64,000 nt of DNA, taken from assembly GCF_000317045.1 (NCBI RefSeq), contig NC_019703.1, positions 3,336,501 through 3,400,500 on the forward strand, read 5' to 3'. This document shows positions 34,517 to 46,253 of this stretch, piece by piece. The notes beneath the pieces are model-generated. The model was not told the DNA's origin. It saw only the letters and a program-made list of their open reading frames with translations, and did not search any database. Origin of the DNA: Geitlerinema sp. PCC 7407 (GTDB lineage: Bacteria > Cyanobacteriota > Cyanobacteriia > PCC-7407). The translations under genes were made by a program, and so were the position numbers. How positions within the stretch are numbered: the stretch's first letter is position 1; the number at the start of each line of letters is the position of its first letter.

Positions 34517-35831
34517 AGTCGGGATAGGAGATCGCAGCGGCCTCGGCCCGGTGAATCTGGGTTTCGCCCGTCGCGTTGAGGGCGGCGATCGCCAAGCTCA
34601 TGGCGATCCGGTGATCGGTGTAGCTGTCCACCGCCGTTCCGGTCAGGGCCGCCCCGCCGGTAATCTCTAGGCCGTCGGGCAGCTCCGTAATCTGAGCGCC
34701 CATTTGCCCCAGCTGCGTCGCCATTACCGCCAGGCGATCGCTCTCTTTGACCCGCAGCTCGGCCGCATCGCGGATCACCGTCGTCCCCTCCGCAAAGGCC
34801 GCCGCCACCGCCAAGATCGGAATTTCGTCGATCAGGCGAGGAATAATATCCCCTGCGATGGTGCAGGCCTTCAGCGCGCTGTGGCGCACTCGCAGATCGG
34901 CCACCGGCTCCCCAGCCACTTCCCGCTCATTTTCGGGGGTGATGTCGGCTCCCATCTGGGCCAGCACTTCCAGAATGCCGGTGCGGGTGGGGTTGACGCC
35001 CACGTTTTCGATCACCAGGTCTGACCCCGGCACGATGGCCGCCGCCACCAGCCAGAAAGCCGCAGAGCTGATGTCTCCCGGCACCACCACGGTTTGGCCG
35101 CGGAGAGTGGCGGGGCCGTGGACCGTGACGCTACAGGTCTCCGGGTCCACGGTGAGATTCGCGCCAAAGGCCCGCAGCATGCGTTCGCTGTGGTCGCGGG
35201 ACAGGGCTGGCTCGGTGACCGTGGTGTCCCCTTCGGTCATCAGGCCCGCCAGCAAGACGCAGGATTTGACCTGGGCCGAGGCAATGGGGGACTGGTAGTG
35301 GGTCGGCTTGAGGCGCTGGCCCTGGACGGCTAGGGGGGCGAGGGAGTTGCCTTTACGGCCCCAGATCTGGGCGCCCATTTGCTGGAGGGGCTTCACGACG
35401 CGGGACATGGGGCGCGATCGCAGGGAATCATCCCCCGTCACGACAAAAAAGCGATCGCTGTGGGAAGCCAAAATGCCCATCATTAGGCGCATGGTGGTCC
35501 CGGAGTTGCCCGCATCCAGCACGTTTCCCGGTTCGCGCAGATTGCCCAGACCAATGCCCTGGATCCGCACCTGCTGGGAATTGAGCTCTGAGATGTCGGC
35601 TCCCAAGGCCCGGAAGCAGTGGGCGGTGCTTAGAGGATCTTCGCCCAGCAGCAGCCCCTCGATGACGGTTTCGCCCTCGGCCAGGGAGCCCAACATCAGG
35701 GCGCGGTGGGAAATTGACTTGTCGCCGGGCACCCGCAAACGCCCCCGTAGCGCCAGTCCGTCGGCGGCAGGTTTGATGACGAGAGTTTGGTGATTTTCCG
35801 GGGTTTTCCGCGTTTCGATCGCAACAGGCAT
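34482..35831 (-). CDS. aroA: 3-phosphoshikimate 1-carboxyvinyltransferase (EPSP synthase)
   Basis: AroA makes EPSP in the shikimate pathway, the route to aromatic amino acids, plastoquinone and tocopherol precursors. Motifs: [22 protein letters not shown] ([12 protein letters not shown]), [25 protein letters not shown], and [10 protein letters not shown] with [13 protein letters not shown]. These give all phosphoenolpyruvate and shikimate-3-phosphate contacts. NSGTTMRL with Gly and Ala positions as in class II enzymes would fit a Bacillus-like form, but class cannot be settled here. ATG 35831 is used; the frame is open 35 codons further but overlaps the divergent gene. Product of 449 residues. 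Confidence 0.96.
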   Translation of the reverse strand: MPVAIETRKTPENHQTLVIKPAADGLALRGRLRVPGDKSISHRALMLGSLAEGETVIEGLLLGEDPLSTAHCFRALGADISELNSQQVRIQGIGLGNLREPGNVLDAGNSGTTMRLMMGILASHSDRFFVVTGDDSLRSRPMSRVVKPLQQMGAQIWGRKGNSLAPLAVQGQRLKPTHYQSPIASAQVKSCVLLAGLMTEGDTTVTEPALSRDHSERMLRAFGANLTVDPETCSVTVHGPATLRGQTVVVPGDISSAAFWLVAAAIVPGSDLVIENVGVNPTRTGILEVLAQMGADITPENEREVAGEPVADLRVRHSALKACTIAGDIIPRLIDEIPILAVAAAFAEGTTVIRDAAELRVKESDRLAVMATQLGQMGAQITELPDGLEITGGAALTGTAVDSYTDHRIAMSLAIAALNATGETQIHRAEAAAISYPDFTDSLRQLCDQ

Positions 35832-35921
35832 TGGGCTAGACTGGCATGGAACTGCGCTAGAGATCGTACCGTTTTCTTCGCGCGATTCATCCTTCGCCGC
35901 CTGGTATCTGCGCTTCACACC

Positions 35922-36437
35922 ATGCTCACACACCACCGCAAGCCTGTTTGCCTCTCGCTGGTTTCGACGGATCTCCCGTTTTGGTCAGTGGTGGAAACGG
36001 CGGCTACGATTTATCAAAAAGATCGCGATCGCTTTCATCTGGTGCTGACAGAGCCAGCGTTACCAGAGCGATCGCCCCGGGAAGACGGCGCTTTGGAACC
36101 CTCAGAGGCTGCCCTCACCGAATCCACGACGGCCGTTCGCGAGTCTCCTCGGCTGCTCTGGCTCGAAATTTCGCCCTATCGGGTCATTTTGACGATGCAG
36201 GGCCACGGAAACTTCAGCTATCGCCACTTTTGGGAGCAGGGGGTCTACGGGCTCAGCCGCTACTGGCTCCGGAGCGAGGACTTTGGCCATGATGGGCAGA
36301 TGCACCTGCGCAACTACACGCGCAGCCTGACGGTCAAGAATCCTCTGATGCCGGAGCACCTGCGGGTTGAGTACGAACTGTGGGCGGCCAAGGTACAACT
36401 GGGCCATTACGTGTTAAACGTTGAAATTCAGCATTAA
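35922..36437 (+). CDS. Unknown protein, 171 aa
   Basis: Not recognised. The protein has a low-complexity middle ([20 protein letters not shown], Glu/Pro-rich) and a beta-rich C-terminal domain with [38 protein letters not shown] and [21 protein letters not shown]. No signal peptide or membrane segment. ATG 35922 lies just beyond the divergent aroA start; an upstream in-frame ATG would overlap aroA by 45 bp. No clear ribosome-binding site is seen. The C-terminal fold could be lipocalin-like, but this is a guess from strand pattern. Confidence 0.7.
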   Translation: MLTHHRKPVCLSLVSTDLPFWSVVETAATIYQKDRDRFHLVLTEPALPERSPREDGALEPSEAALTESTTAVRESPRLLWLEISPYRVILTMQGHGNFSYRHFWEQGVYGLSRYWLRSEDFGHDGQMHLRNYTRSLTVKNPLMPEHLRVEYELWAAKVQLGHYVLNVEIQH

Positions 36438-36524
36438 TCCACGGGGCGATCGCCCCCCATCCCCGGCAATCCTTTGAAATACGGGGAGAAGCTGGATTTG
36501 AGACAGTGAAACGAGGAACACGAC

Positions 36525-36989
36525 ATGAGGAGCGATCGCCGAATAGCCACTGAGATTCACTGCGCAGATCTCACCTCCGAGGCCCTTCAGCATCCGCTCT
36601 CGCCCGGCTACGTCTTTCGCAGCTATGGTGGCCACTTTAGCTATCGCGTGCTGGGCGCATGCTGCCGGCTGTTCGATCGCGAGGAGCTGCCTTGGCCATG
36701 CTGTCGCCTACAGTGGCGCGGCAAGGAGCCCAGCTGGCGGCGCGTGGGCCGTCGCTTTGTGCTGGACATGGCCACCCAAGGGCATCCATCCTATTGGGTC
36801 GAGATCGTGGGGCCAGGTGATGGAGGAGAGCCGTTTATTTTGACGCTCTATCCGGTGAAGCTAGCGGGACCGCTGCGGGAGTGGTGGTACTCCAAGCGGG
36901 TGGCGATCGCTAGCACGCTGCCCCCCAATCAGGCTGAGCCGCCGCTTCCGCCCACTGCTGCAAACGAGCAGGCGACACTGACGCCATAA
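36525..36989 (+). CDS. Unknown protein, 154 aa
   Basis: Not recognised. Predicted mostly beta: SPGYVFRSYGGHFSYRVLG, RRFVLDMATQGHPSYWVEIVG and EPFILTLYPVKLAGPLREWWY, with Cys and Trp-rich turns (ACCRLF, PWPCCRLQWRG). The last 25 residues are Pro-rich and probably disordered. A GAGGAA site lies about six bases before the ATG, supporting translation. Its last 80 bp overlap the end of the MMADHC-like gene on the other strand, an unusually long overlap; the true stop may still be right because the two C-termini are both poorly conserved. Confidence 0.62.
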   Translation: MRSDRRIATEIHCADLTSEALQHPLSPGYVFRSYGGHFSYRVLGACCRLFDREELPWPCCRLQWRGKEPSWRRVGRRFVLDMATQGHPSYWVEIVGPGDGGEPFILTLYPVKLAGPLREWWYSKRVAIASTLPPNQAEPPLPPTAANEQATLTP

Positions 36990-37407
36990 TCACCGAGGGA
37001 TAGACCTGGGCACCCCAGCGGGGATGCAGCAGCAGCAGGCAGCCGCCCCGCCGCACGGTAGGGTAGCCGAGGGCGGTTTGGGCGATCGCCACATCGTCTA
37101 GACACAGGGTGCCAGCGGGCGATCGCGTCGGCAGCCCCGTGCGCGGATCAAAGATTTCGATCAGCTCCTCCGGTCCGTGGTTTGCCGCTACCAGCCCCTG
37201 CCCGAAGGCCAGAAACTGCGCCCGAAGACAGTCTTTCGCCTGCTCGGAGGCTTCAACTCGGTCCCACAGCGCCGTGGGGCAGTGCTGCAGCGCAATCAAA
37301 ACCGAAGCAATGGGCCGCGACCAAGCCGGCAGCAACTGGCTCTGGTGAGCCACCACGTAGGCGCTGGGCGCATGAATGGAATACTGCCAGCTAGCCGTCG
37401 CAGCCAT
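36910..37407 (-). CDS. MMADHC-like protein (methylmalonic aciduria and homocystinuria type D homologue)
   Basis: A 165-residue protein that I recognise as the cyanobacterial version of the MMADHC family, which in animals traffics cobalamin to its two enzymes. Characteristic blocks are YSIHAPSAYVV, IASVLIALQHCP, ELIEIFDPRTGLPTRSPAG, CLDDVAIAQTALGYPTVRRGGCLLLLHPRWG in pieces, and VYPSVIM. The GGC and the downstream His are conserved in what I recall of the family. A link to B12 handling is inferred from homology, with cobS in the same window but 22 kb away. It starts 5 bp after msrB. Confidence 0.8.
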   Translation of the reverse strand: MAATASWQYSIHAPSAYVVAHQSQLLPAWSRPIASVLIALQHCPTALWDRVEASEQAKDCLRAQFLAFGQGLVAANHGPEELIEIFDPRTGLPTRSPAGTLCLDDVAIAQTALGYPTVRRGGCLLLLHPRWGAQVYPSVIMASVSPARLQQWAEAAAQPDWGAAC

Positions 37408-37412
37408 GGTCT

Positions 37413-37814
37413 TTACTCCGCCACAGGCTCAAAAGTGAGAGCCGCCGAATTGAGGCAGTAGCGCTGACCCGTGGGGCGCGGCCCGTCCTCAAATACGTGG
37501 CCCAGATGGGCATCACAGGCCGCGCACAGCACCTCTACTCGCCGCATAAAGAAGCTGTTGTCTGATTCGTAGCGAATGGCCGACTCACTCAGGGGAGCCC
37601 AGAAGCTAGGCCAGCCCGTACCCGACTCATACTTGGTTTCAGCGCTAAAGAGGGGTGTACCGCAGCACACGCACCGGTAGGTTCCGGGGGCTTTGTTGTC
37701 ATGGTAAGCGCCTGTAAAAGCTCGCTCTGTGCCTTTTTTGCGCGTAATTCGGAACTGCTCGTCGGTGAGTTGCTGTTTCCACTCAGCTTCGGTCTTTTGG
37801 ATTTTGGGTGCCAT
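37413..37814 (-). CDS. msrB: Peptide-methionine (R)-S-oxide reductase
   Basis: MsrB repairs methionine-R-sulfoxide in proteins. Seen: zinc-binding pairs CVCC and [34 protein letters not shown] (split [11 protein letters not shown]) and the catalytic Cys in RYCLNSAAL. The length of 133 residues is that of a single-domain MsrB. ATG 37814 is used, with AAGGA six to seven bases upstream; an earlier GTG at 37832 would add six residues. Likely co-transcribed with the MMADHC-like gene, which begins 5 bp after its stop. Confidence 0.96.
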   Translation of the reverse strand: MAPKIQKTEAEWKQQLTDEQFRITRKKGTERAFTGAYHDNKAPGTYRCVCCGTPLFSAETKYESGTGWPSFWAPLSESAIRYESDNSFFMRRVEVLCAACDAHLGHVFEDGPRPTGQRYCLNSAALTFEPVAE

Positions 37815-38002
37815 GAAGGAATCCTTTTTCACGAATGCGTTCCCGAGGCGATCGCCGTTGAGCGCGACACGGCGAACTGTGGAGCGATCGCCCTCTGCCC
37901 CTCGATCCTAGCGTTCCCTCAGAGACCAATGGAGTCGAGATTTCCACCCATTAAGCTCAATTTTTTAGATTGCGGCAGATTAGGGTTTGAGAAATTTCCA
38001 AC

Positions 38003-38110
38003 CTATTTCTTGCTGGTGAAAATCGTGGTGAACATCATCAACATTCCGCCCACAAAAATCGCCACAGCCAAACCCCCCGTGATTTGGTCGAGAAATGCAG
38101 TGTTTTCCAT
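38003..38110 (-). CDS. 35-residue single-helix membrane microprotein
   Basis: A complete small frame, ATG to TAG, in the gap between msrB and mutY. The product has a short acidic N-terminus (MENTAFLDQ), one membrane helix (ITGGLAVAIFVGGMLMMF) and a C-terminus TTIFTSKK with two Lys. This is the architecture of low-mass subunits of photosystems, cytochrome b6f and NDH-1, and of SliP4-type light-induced proteins, but I cannot match it to a named one. AAGG lies about ten bases upstream of the ATG. Frame quality is good: no rare composition, helix begins and ends cleanly, positive-inside C-terminus. Confidence 0.72.
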   Translation of the reverse strand: MENTAFLDQITGGLAVAIFVGGMLMMFTTIFTSKK

Positions 38111-38330
38111 ATTTCAAAAGCCTTTTTGACAGCACGCAATTTGCCTGAAAGTCCTCGCCTTCGAGTCCTTGAAGCCTTGCCAAGGGCACGATCAGCGAGA
38201 AGCCTTCACCCTCAAGTTTAGCGGCCTTCGGATCCCCGTTTTTCTTTGGGAGCGGCCCCGGACCAGGCGTTTTTCCCGGGGCGATATGCTGAAACAATGC
38301 CCTTTACAGGAACGTTTACAGGAAGGTTCT

Positions 38331-39512
38331 GTGTCTCCTCGGTCCAAGCGCTCTGCTCCGCCTGCGGCGGACTTGCCCCTTTTGCAGGCGATCGCCCGCT
38401 CTGCTCAGCCCGCGCCGCCCCCCACCGTCACCGAAGTCGCTGACTTGCGGCGATCGCTCCTCACCTGGTACGGCCATCAAGGGCGCGACCTCCCCTGGCG
38501 AAATACCCGCGATCCTTATGCCATCTGGATCTCGGAGATCATGCTTCAGCAGACCCAGGTCAAGACGGTCATCCCCTACTACCAGCGCTGGCTCAGCCAG
38601 TTTCCCACCGTCGAGAGCCTCGCCGCCGCCGACCAGCAGAGCGTCCTCAAAACCTGGGAAGGCCTGGGCTACTACGCCCGCGCCCGCAATCTTCACCGCG
38701 CCGCCCAAGACATCGTAGAGCGCTTTGGGGGACGCTTTCCCAGCACTCTGGCTGAGGCCATCAGCCTGCCCGGTATCGGCCAAACCACCGCTGGCGGCAT
38801 CCTGAGCGCCGCCTTCAACTTGCCAACGTCCATTCTCGACGGCAACGTTAAACGGGTTTTGGCTCGCCTGAGCGCCCTCGCCACCCCGCCCGCCAAGGCC
38901 ATGCCCCAGCTCTGGGCGCTCTCCGGGACCCTGCTCGACCCCCAGAACCCGCGAGACTTCAACCAGGCTCTGATGGACTTGGGCGCTACGGTCTGTACAC
39001 CCTCTCAGCCAGACTGCTATGGTTGCCCTTGGCAGAACCACTGTCGGGCTTATTCTCTAGGTATTCAAGCAGCTTTACCCATGCGCGAAGCGTCTTCTCC
39101 CCTTCCCCACAAGCAGATCGGCGTGGCGGTCATCTGGAATGACCAAAACCAGATTTTGATCGACCGGCGCCCCCAAAGCGGCTTGCTCGGCGGCCTCTGG
39201 GAGTTTCCGGGCGGCAAAATCGAAGCGGGCGAGACCGTCGAGGACTGCATCGTTCGGGAAATTCGAGAGGAGCTGGCGATCGACGTTGAAGTGGGCGATC
39301 ACCTGATCACGATTGACCACGCATACACCCATTTTCGGGTGACCCTTCAGGTGTATCACTGCCGTCACGTAGCCGGTGAGCCCACCCCGATCGAGTGCGA
39401 TGAAATTCGCTGGGTGACCCTCGATGCCCTAGACGAGTTTCCCTTCCCCAAGGCCAACACCCAGATCATCGAGGCGCTGCGCGCCAACGCCCCAGATCGG
39501 GCCGAAGCTTAA
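38331..39512 (+). CDS. mutY: A/G-specific adenine glycosylase MutY with C-terminal Nudix domain
   Basis: MutY removes adenine mispaired with 8-oxoguanine. The glycosylase half shows PWRNTRDPYAIWISEIMLQQTQV (catalytic Glu in SEIMLQQTQ), helix-hairpin-helix LPGIGQTTAGGI, catalytic Asp in ILDGNVKRVLAR, and the 4Fe-4S ligands C-x6-C-x2-C-x5-C in CTPSQPDCYGCPWQNHC. The C-terminal third has a complete Nudix box: GGKIEAGETVEDCIVREIREEL. The start is uncertain: GTG 38331 has AGGAAGG at good spacing; ATG 38286 would add 15 residues. A bidirectional terminator follows. Confidence 0.95.
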   Translation: MSPRSKRSAPPAADLPLLQAIARSAQPAPPPTVTEVADLRRSLLTWYGHQGRDLPWRNTRDPYAIWISEIMLQQTQVKTVIPYYQRWLSQFPTVESLAAADQQSVLKTWEGLGYYARARNLHRAAQDIVERFGGRFPSTLAEAISLPGIGQTTAGGILSAAFNLPTSILDGNVKRVLARLSALATPPAKAMPQLWALSGTLLDPQNPRDFNQALMDLGATVCTPSQPDCYGCPWQNHCRAYSLGIQAALPMREASSPLPHKQIGVAVIWNDQNQILIDRRPQSGLLGGLWEFPGGKIEAGETVEDCIVREIREELAIDVEVGDHLITIDHAYTHFRVTLQVYHCRHVAGEPTPIECDEIRWVTLDALDEFPFPKANTQIIEALRANAPDRAEA

Positions 39513-39541
39513 TCCCTCGCTCAACTATCCAATATCAAAAC

Positions 39542-39570
39542 AAAAGGGCAGCCGATTGGCTGCCCTTTTT
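39542..39570. terminator. Bidirectional terminator between mutY and the sigma factor gene
   Basis: AAAAGGGCAGCC (39542-39553), loop GATT, GGCTGCCCTTTT (39558-39569), with T and A tracts at the outer ends, so it can act on both convergent genes. Confidence 0.93.
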
Positions 39571-39595
39571 CAGTTTGGGAGCGGGCGATCGCGCC

Positions 39596-40552
<957 letters not shown>

Positions 40553-40667
40553 AGGACTGCACAGTGGAGAGTATCGGAGGCTGGAGTAAAAATAAGGGAC
40601 TTACAGGCTAACCAGAGGTCAACCTGTAAGGGGGCAGATTGTTCAGTTGATGGGGACCGAGGGGCAA

Positions 40668-40808
40668 CTAGGAGCGGTAGCGCGTCTCGTCTGTCCGGAT
40701 AGGGATGAGAACAGCCTCGGTTTGATGAGAAGCCCGGCTCTGCCAGTACCAAGCTGCCACCACGCCCGCAACGGAGATTAAAGATAGAAGAGTTGTGGAA
40801 AAGCTCAT
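40668..40808 (-). CDS. 46-residue single-helix membrane microprotein
   Basis: A complete small frame upstream of the sigma gene. The product is MSFSTTLLSLISVAGVVAAW, then YWQSRASHQTEAVLIPI and RTDETRYRS. Residues 5-21 form one membrane helix ending in an aromatic WYW belt; the remainder is a polar, charged tail likely in the cytoplasm. TAGAGG lies six bases before the ATG, an almost ideal ribosome-binding site. I do not recognise a family. The same strand and 115-bp gap suggest it could be co-transcribed with the sigma factor. Confidence 0.68.
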   Translation of the reverse strand: MSFSTTLLSLISVAGVVAAWYWQSRASHQTEAVLIPIRTDETRYRS

Positions 40809-41159
40809 TGATGGCCTCTATACAAACGATCTATTAAAAATTGTAACAATATATCCGAGCAATTTGACTACTCTTCCTAAGGTAGAACTTGCGAGCTGGA
40901 GGGCGATTGTACAGCTAGATTACCCAGAAATTCTATTTATGAATGCATCCTGTGAAACAAATTTTCGCCAACTTTCTTAAGATTTCGTCAGGAGCATTTT
41001 TCATATTCGCAACTTTACTTAACAGAAATATTTTACATTTGGTTGCGTCAATTCAATCCATTGGGATGATACCGCTCCAGGTTTCGGCGATCGCCCCTTG
41101 AGGCCTCTCGCGCTTTTTGGGCCAACCGGCGAAGGCTTGCTCCCACGCCCCGCAGCCAC
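40809..41159. other. AT-rich intergenic region
   Basis: About 350 bp between the microprotein start and the carB terminator. It is clearly more AT-rich than its surroundings (40800-41040) and likely holds the promoter for the microprotein and sigma genes. No gene is supported; a 61-codon plus-strand frame there looks random. Confidence 0.45.
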
Positions 41160-41185
41160 AAAAAAAGCTGCCCCGGAGGGCAGCT
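41160..41185 (-). terminator. Rho-independent terminator of carB
   Basis: On the minus strand AGCTGCCC pairs with GGGCAGCT (41166-41173 and 41178-41185 on the plus strand, loop CGGA), followed by seven T residues. It lies 51 bp after the carB stop. Confidence 0.92.
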
Positions 41186-41235
41186 GAGAGGATGTCACGA
41201 AATGAATCGATGACCGGGCAAATTTCGAGTTATTG

Positions 41236-44481
<3,246 letters not shown>

Positions 44482-45042
44482 AGTTCGTGTCGACTTGGCA
44501 TTACAGCATTGAAATCCAGACCATTGTAAAGGCTATCCCTAACATCGCAGCGTCCTGTTTGGTTTGCTTTTGCTGATGCGCTTTTTCCTGCCAGCGCGCC
44601 CCACAAACAACTGAACAATCGGCCCATTGGGATCCGAGAAACTCAGGATTTTTGCCGTTCATCGCTCCTGCACGCGGGGAGGTGGGCGATCAAAACCTTT
44701 TTGAGAATTAGTTGCATTAGTATTGACGGCGATCGCGAAATGCTTTAGGGTCATAAGGCATTAAAATTCACGTCTTTGTCTTGTAGCGATCGCCCTTAAA
44801 TCAGCGCAAATTAGCGTCTCGAAGAGATTTTTTCTCAAAACCTTCAGAAACTTGCTTGCTGAAGCCAAATTTTGCTCGGCATTCGCTTTGGGGTGCCGAC
44901 GTTAGCTGCGATCGCCAAACGCCTGAGGGCAGCGCTTGTCTGTCCGGCCCTTCGGTTTTGGGACTTAGCGCCGCTCTTGCTTGCCCTAGGCGTCTTGCCC
45001 CTGTTTGTATCCCCCAGTTTGTAAACGATTAGGAAAACGTCC
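44482..45042. other. Divergent intergenic region between carB and futA
   Basis: No gene seen in 561 bp. The right half should contain the futA promoter. A long 5' leader of about 290 nt is implied if the candidate promoter at 44723-44751 is used. Several HIP1 sites are present. Confidence 0.45.
44701..44751 (+). promoter_or_regulatory. Candidate futA promoter with Fur-like box
   Basis: TTGACG (44723-44728) and TAGGGT (44746-44751) have a 17-bp spacer. Immediately upstream, TTGAGAATTAGTTGCATTAG (44701-44720) resembles a Fur-type AT-rich box, whose opposite strand contains CTAATTCTCA. The iron transporter downstream makes Fur control sensible; it is inference. Confidence 0.4.
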
Positions 45043-46110
45043 GTGAAACGCCGCAAAGTCTTGTCCTTAATGGGATTGGCCATCGCTTCTGGCAGTCTCG
45101 CGATCGCCTGCTCCAGCCCCACTTCTACCAACACCGCTAGCTCTCCCAGCGCCAGCCCCGCCGCCAGTCCGGCCAGCCCCGCCGCCGACGCTGACGCCCT
45201 GGTAGTGTATTCGGGACGCAGCGAAAGCCTGATCGGCGAGCTGCTCCAGAAGTTCGAAACCGAAACCGGCACCAAGATCCAGGTCCGCTACGGAGACACC
45301 GCCGAGCTGGCCGCAGCCCTGCTCGAAGAAGGGGACAACAGCCCTGCTGACGTCTTTTTTGCCCAGGATGCCGGAGCCCTCGGCGCGATCCAGAAAGCCG
45401 GCAAATTCACCCAGCTCCCCGATAGCGTCCTCAACAAAGTTGCTGCCACCTATCGATCGCCCCAGGGAACCTGGGTCGGAATTTCGGGTCGCGTACGCAC
45501 CGTCGACTACAACGTCGACCTCGTACCCGAGGCTGAGCTTCCCCAGAGCGTCTTTGACTTGACTGACCCGAAGTGGAAAGGCAAGGTCGGCTGGGCACCA
45601 ACCAACGGCTCCTTCCAGGCCTTCGTGACGGCGATGCGTATCAGCGAGGGCGAAGATCGGACCCGGGAGTGGCTCGAAGGCATGAAGGCCAACGAAGCCA
45701 AGGTCTATCCCAAAAACGTCCCCATTGTAGAAGCCCTCGGCCGCGGCGAAATTTCCCTGGGCCTGGTCAACCACTACTATCTCGATCGAGCCAAGAAAGA
45801 AAATCCCTCCCTGCCGGTGATGCACCACTTCACCAATGACGTTGGGTCATTGGTGAACGTGGCGGGCGTGGGCATTCTGAAGACCGCTGACCAGGGCGAC
45901 GCAGCCCAAGAGCTGATTAATTTCTTGCTGAGCGAAGAAGCTCAGACCTACTTTGCCCAGGAAACGGAAGAATATCCGCTGGTGGAAGGGATTGCCTTGG
46001 GTGAGGGCACGAAGCCGCTGAGCGAAATCCAGACTCCCGATGTGGACTTGAGCAATTTGGACGATCTGGAGGGAACGCTCCAGCTGCTCCAAGAAACGGG
46101 TGTGATCTAG
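45043..46110 (+). CDS. futA: Iron(III) ABC transporter substrate-binding lipoprotein (FutA/IdiA family)
   Basis: A 355-residue periplasmic ferric-iron-binding protein. The N-terminal signal ends in a lipobox (SLAIAC, Cys about 23), then a Ser/Pro/Ala-rich linker of about 30 residues, then the binding domain starting LVVYSGRSESLIGELLQ. VNHYYLDRAKKE supplies the Tyr pair that coordinates iron in this family. The start is GTG with AGGA eight bases upstream. futB and futC follow on the same strand. FutA and IdiA proteins can also protect photosystem II under iron stress, which sequence alone cannot separate. Confidence 0.94.
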   Translation: MKRRKVLSLMGLAIASGSLAIACSSPTSTNTASSPSASPAASPASPAADADALVVYSGRSESLIGELLQKFETETGTKIQVRYGDTAELAAALLEEGDNSPADVFFAQDAGALGAIQKAGKFTQLPDSVLNKVAATYRSPQGTWVGISGRVRTVDYNVDLVPEAELPQSVFDLTDPKWKGKVGWAPTNGSFQAFVTAMRISEGEDRTREWLEGMKANEAKVYPKNVPIVEALGRGEISLGLVNHYYLDRAKKENPSLPVMHHFTNDVGSLVNVAGVGILKTADQGDAAQELINFLLSEEAQTYFAQETEEYPLVEGIALGEGTKPLSEIQTPDVDLSNLDDLEGTLQLLQETGVI

Positions 46111-46176
46111 AGCAGCCTCTTGACTCAGGGGCGATCGCCCCTCGCGCTGACTCTCCGCCCTACCAACAAGCCACCC

Positions 46177-46208
46177 TAGCTGAACTGTGATTTTCACCAG
46201 TTCAGCTA
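46177..46208 (+). promoter_or_regulatory. Intercistronic hairpin between futA and futB
   Basis: TAGCTGAACTG (46177-46187) pairs perfectly with CAGTTCAGCTA (46198-46208), with a short inner TGA/TCA stem. No T run follows, so it may be a processing or mRNA-stability element setting a higher futA than futB level, or a weak attenuator. A HIP1-centred 16-bp palindrome lies just upstream at 46127-46142. Confidence 0.55.
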
Positions 46209-46253
46209 TTGGCGTTTCTGGCGTCTACTATGTTTCTGGCTGATTTTTGGTGA

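Noticed and set aside
40795-40980. 61-codon plus-strand frame before carB
   Set aside because: AT-rich promoter region, overlaps the better-supported 46-codon gene and has no ribosome-binding site.
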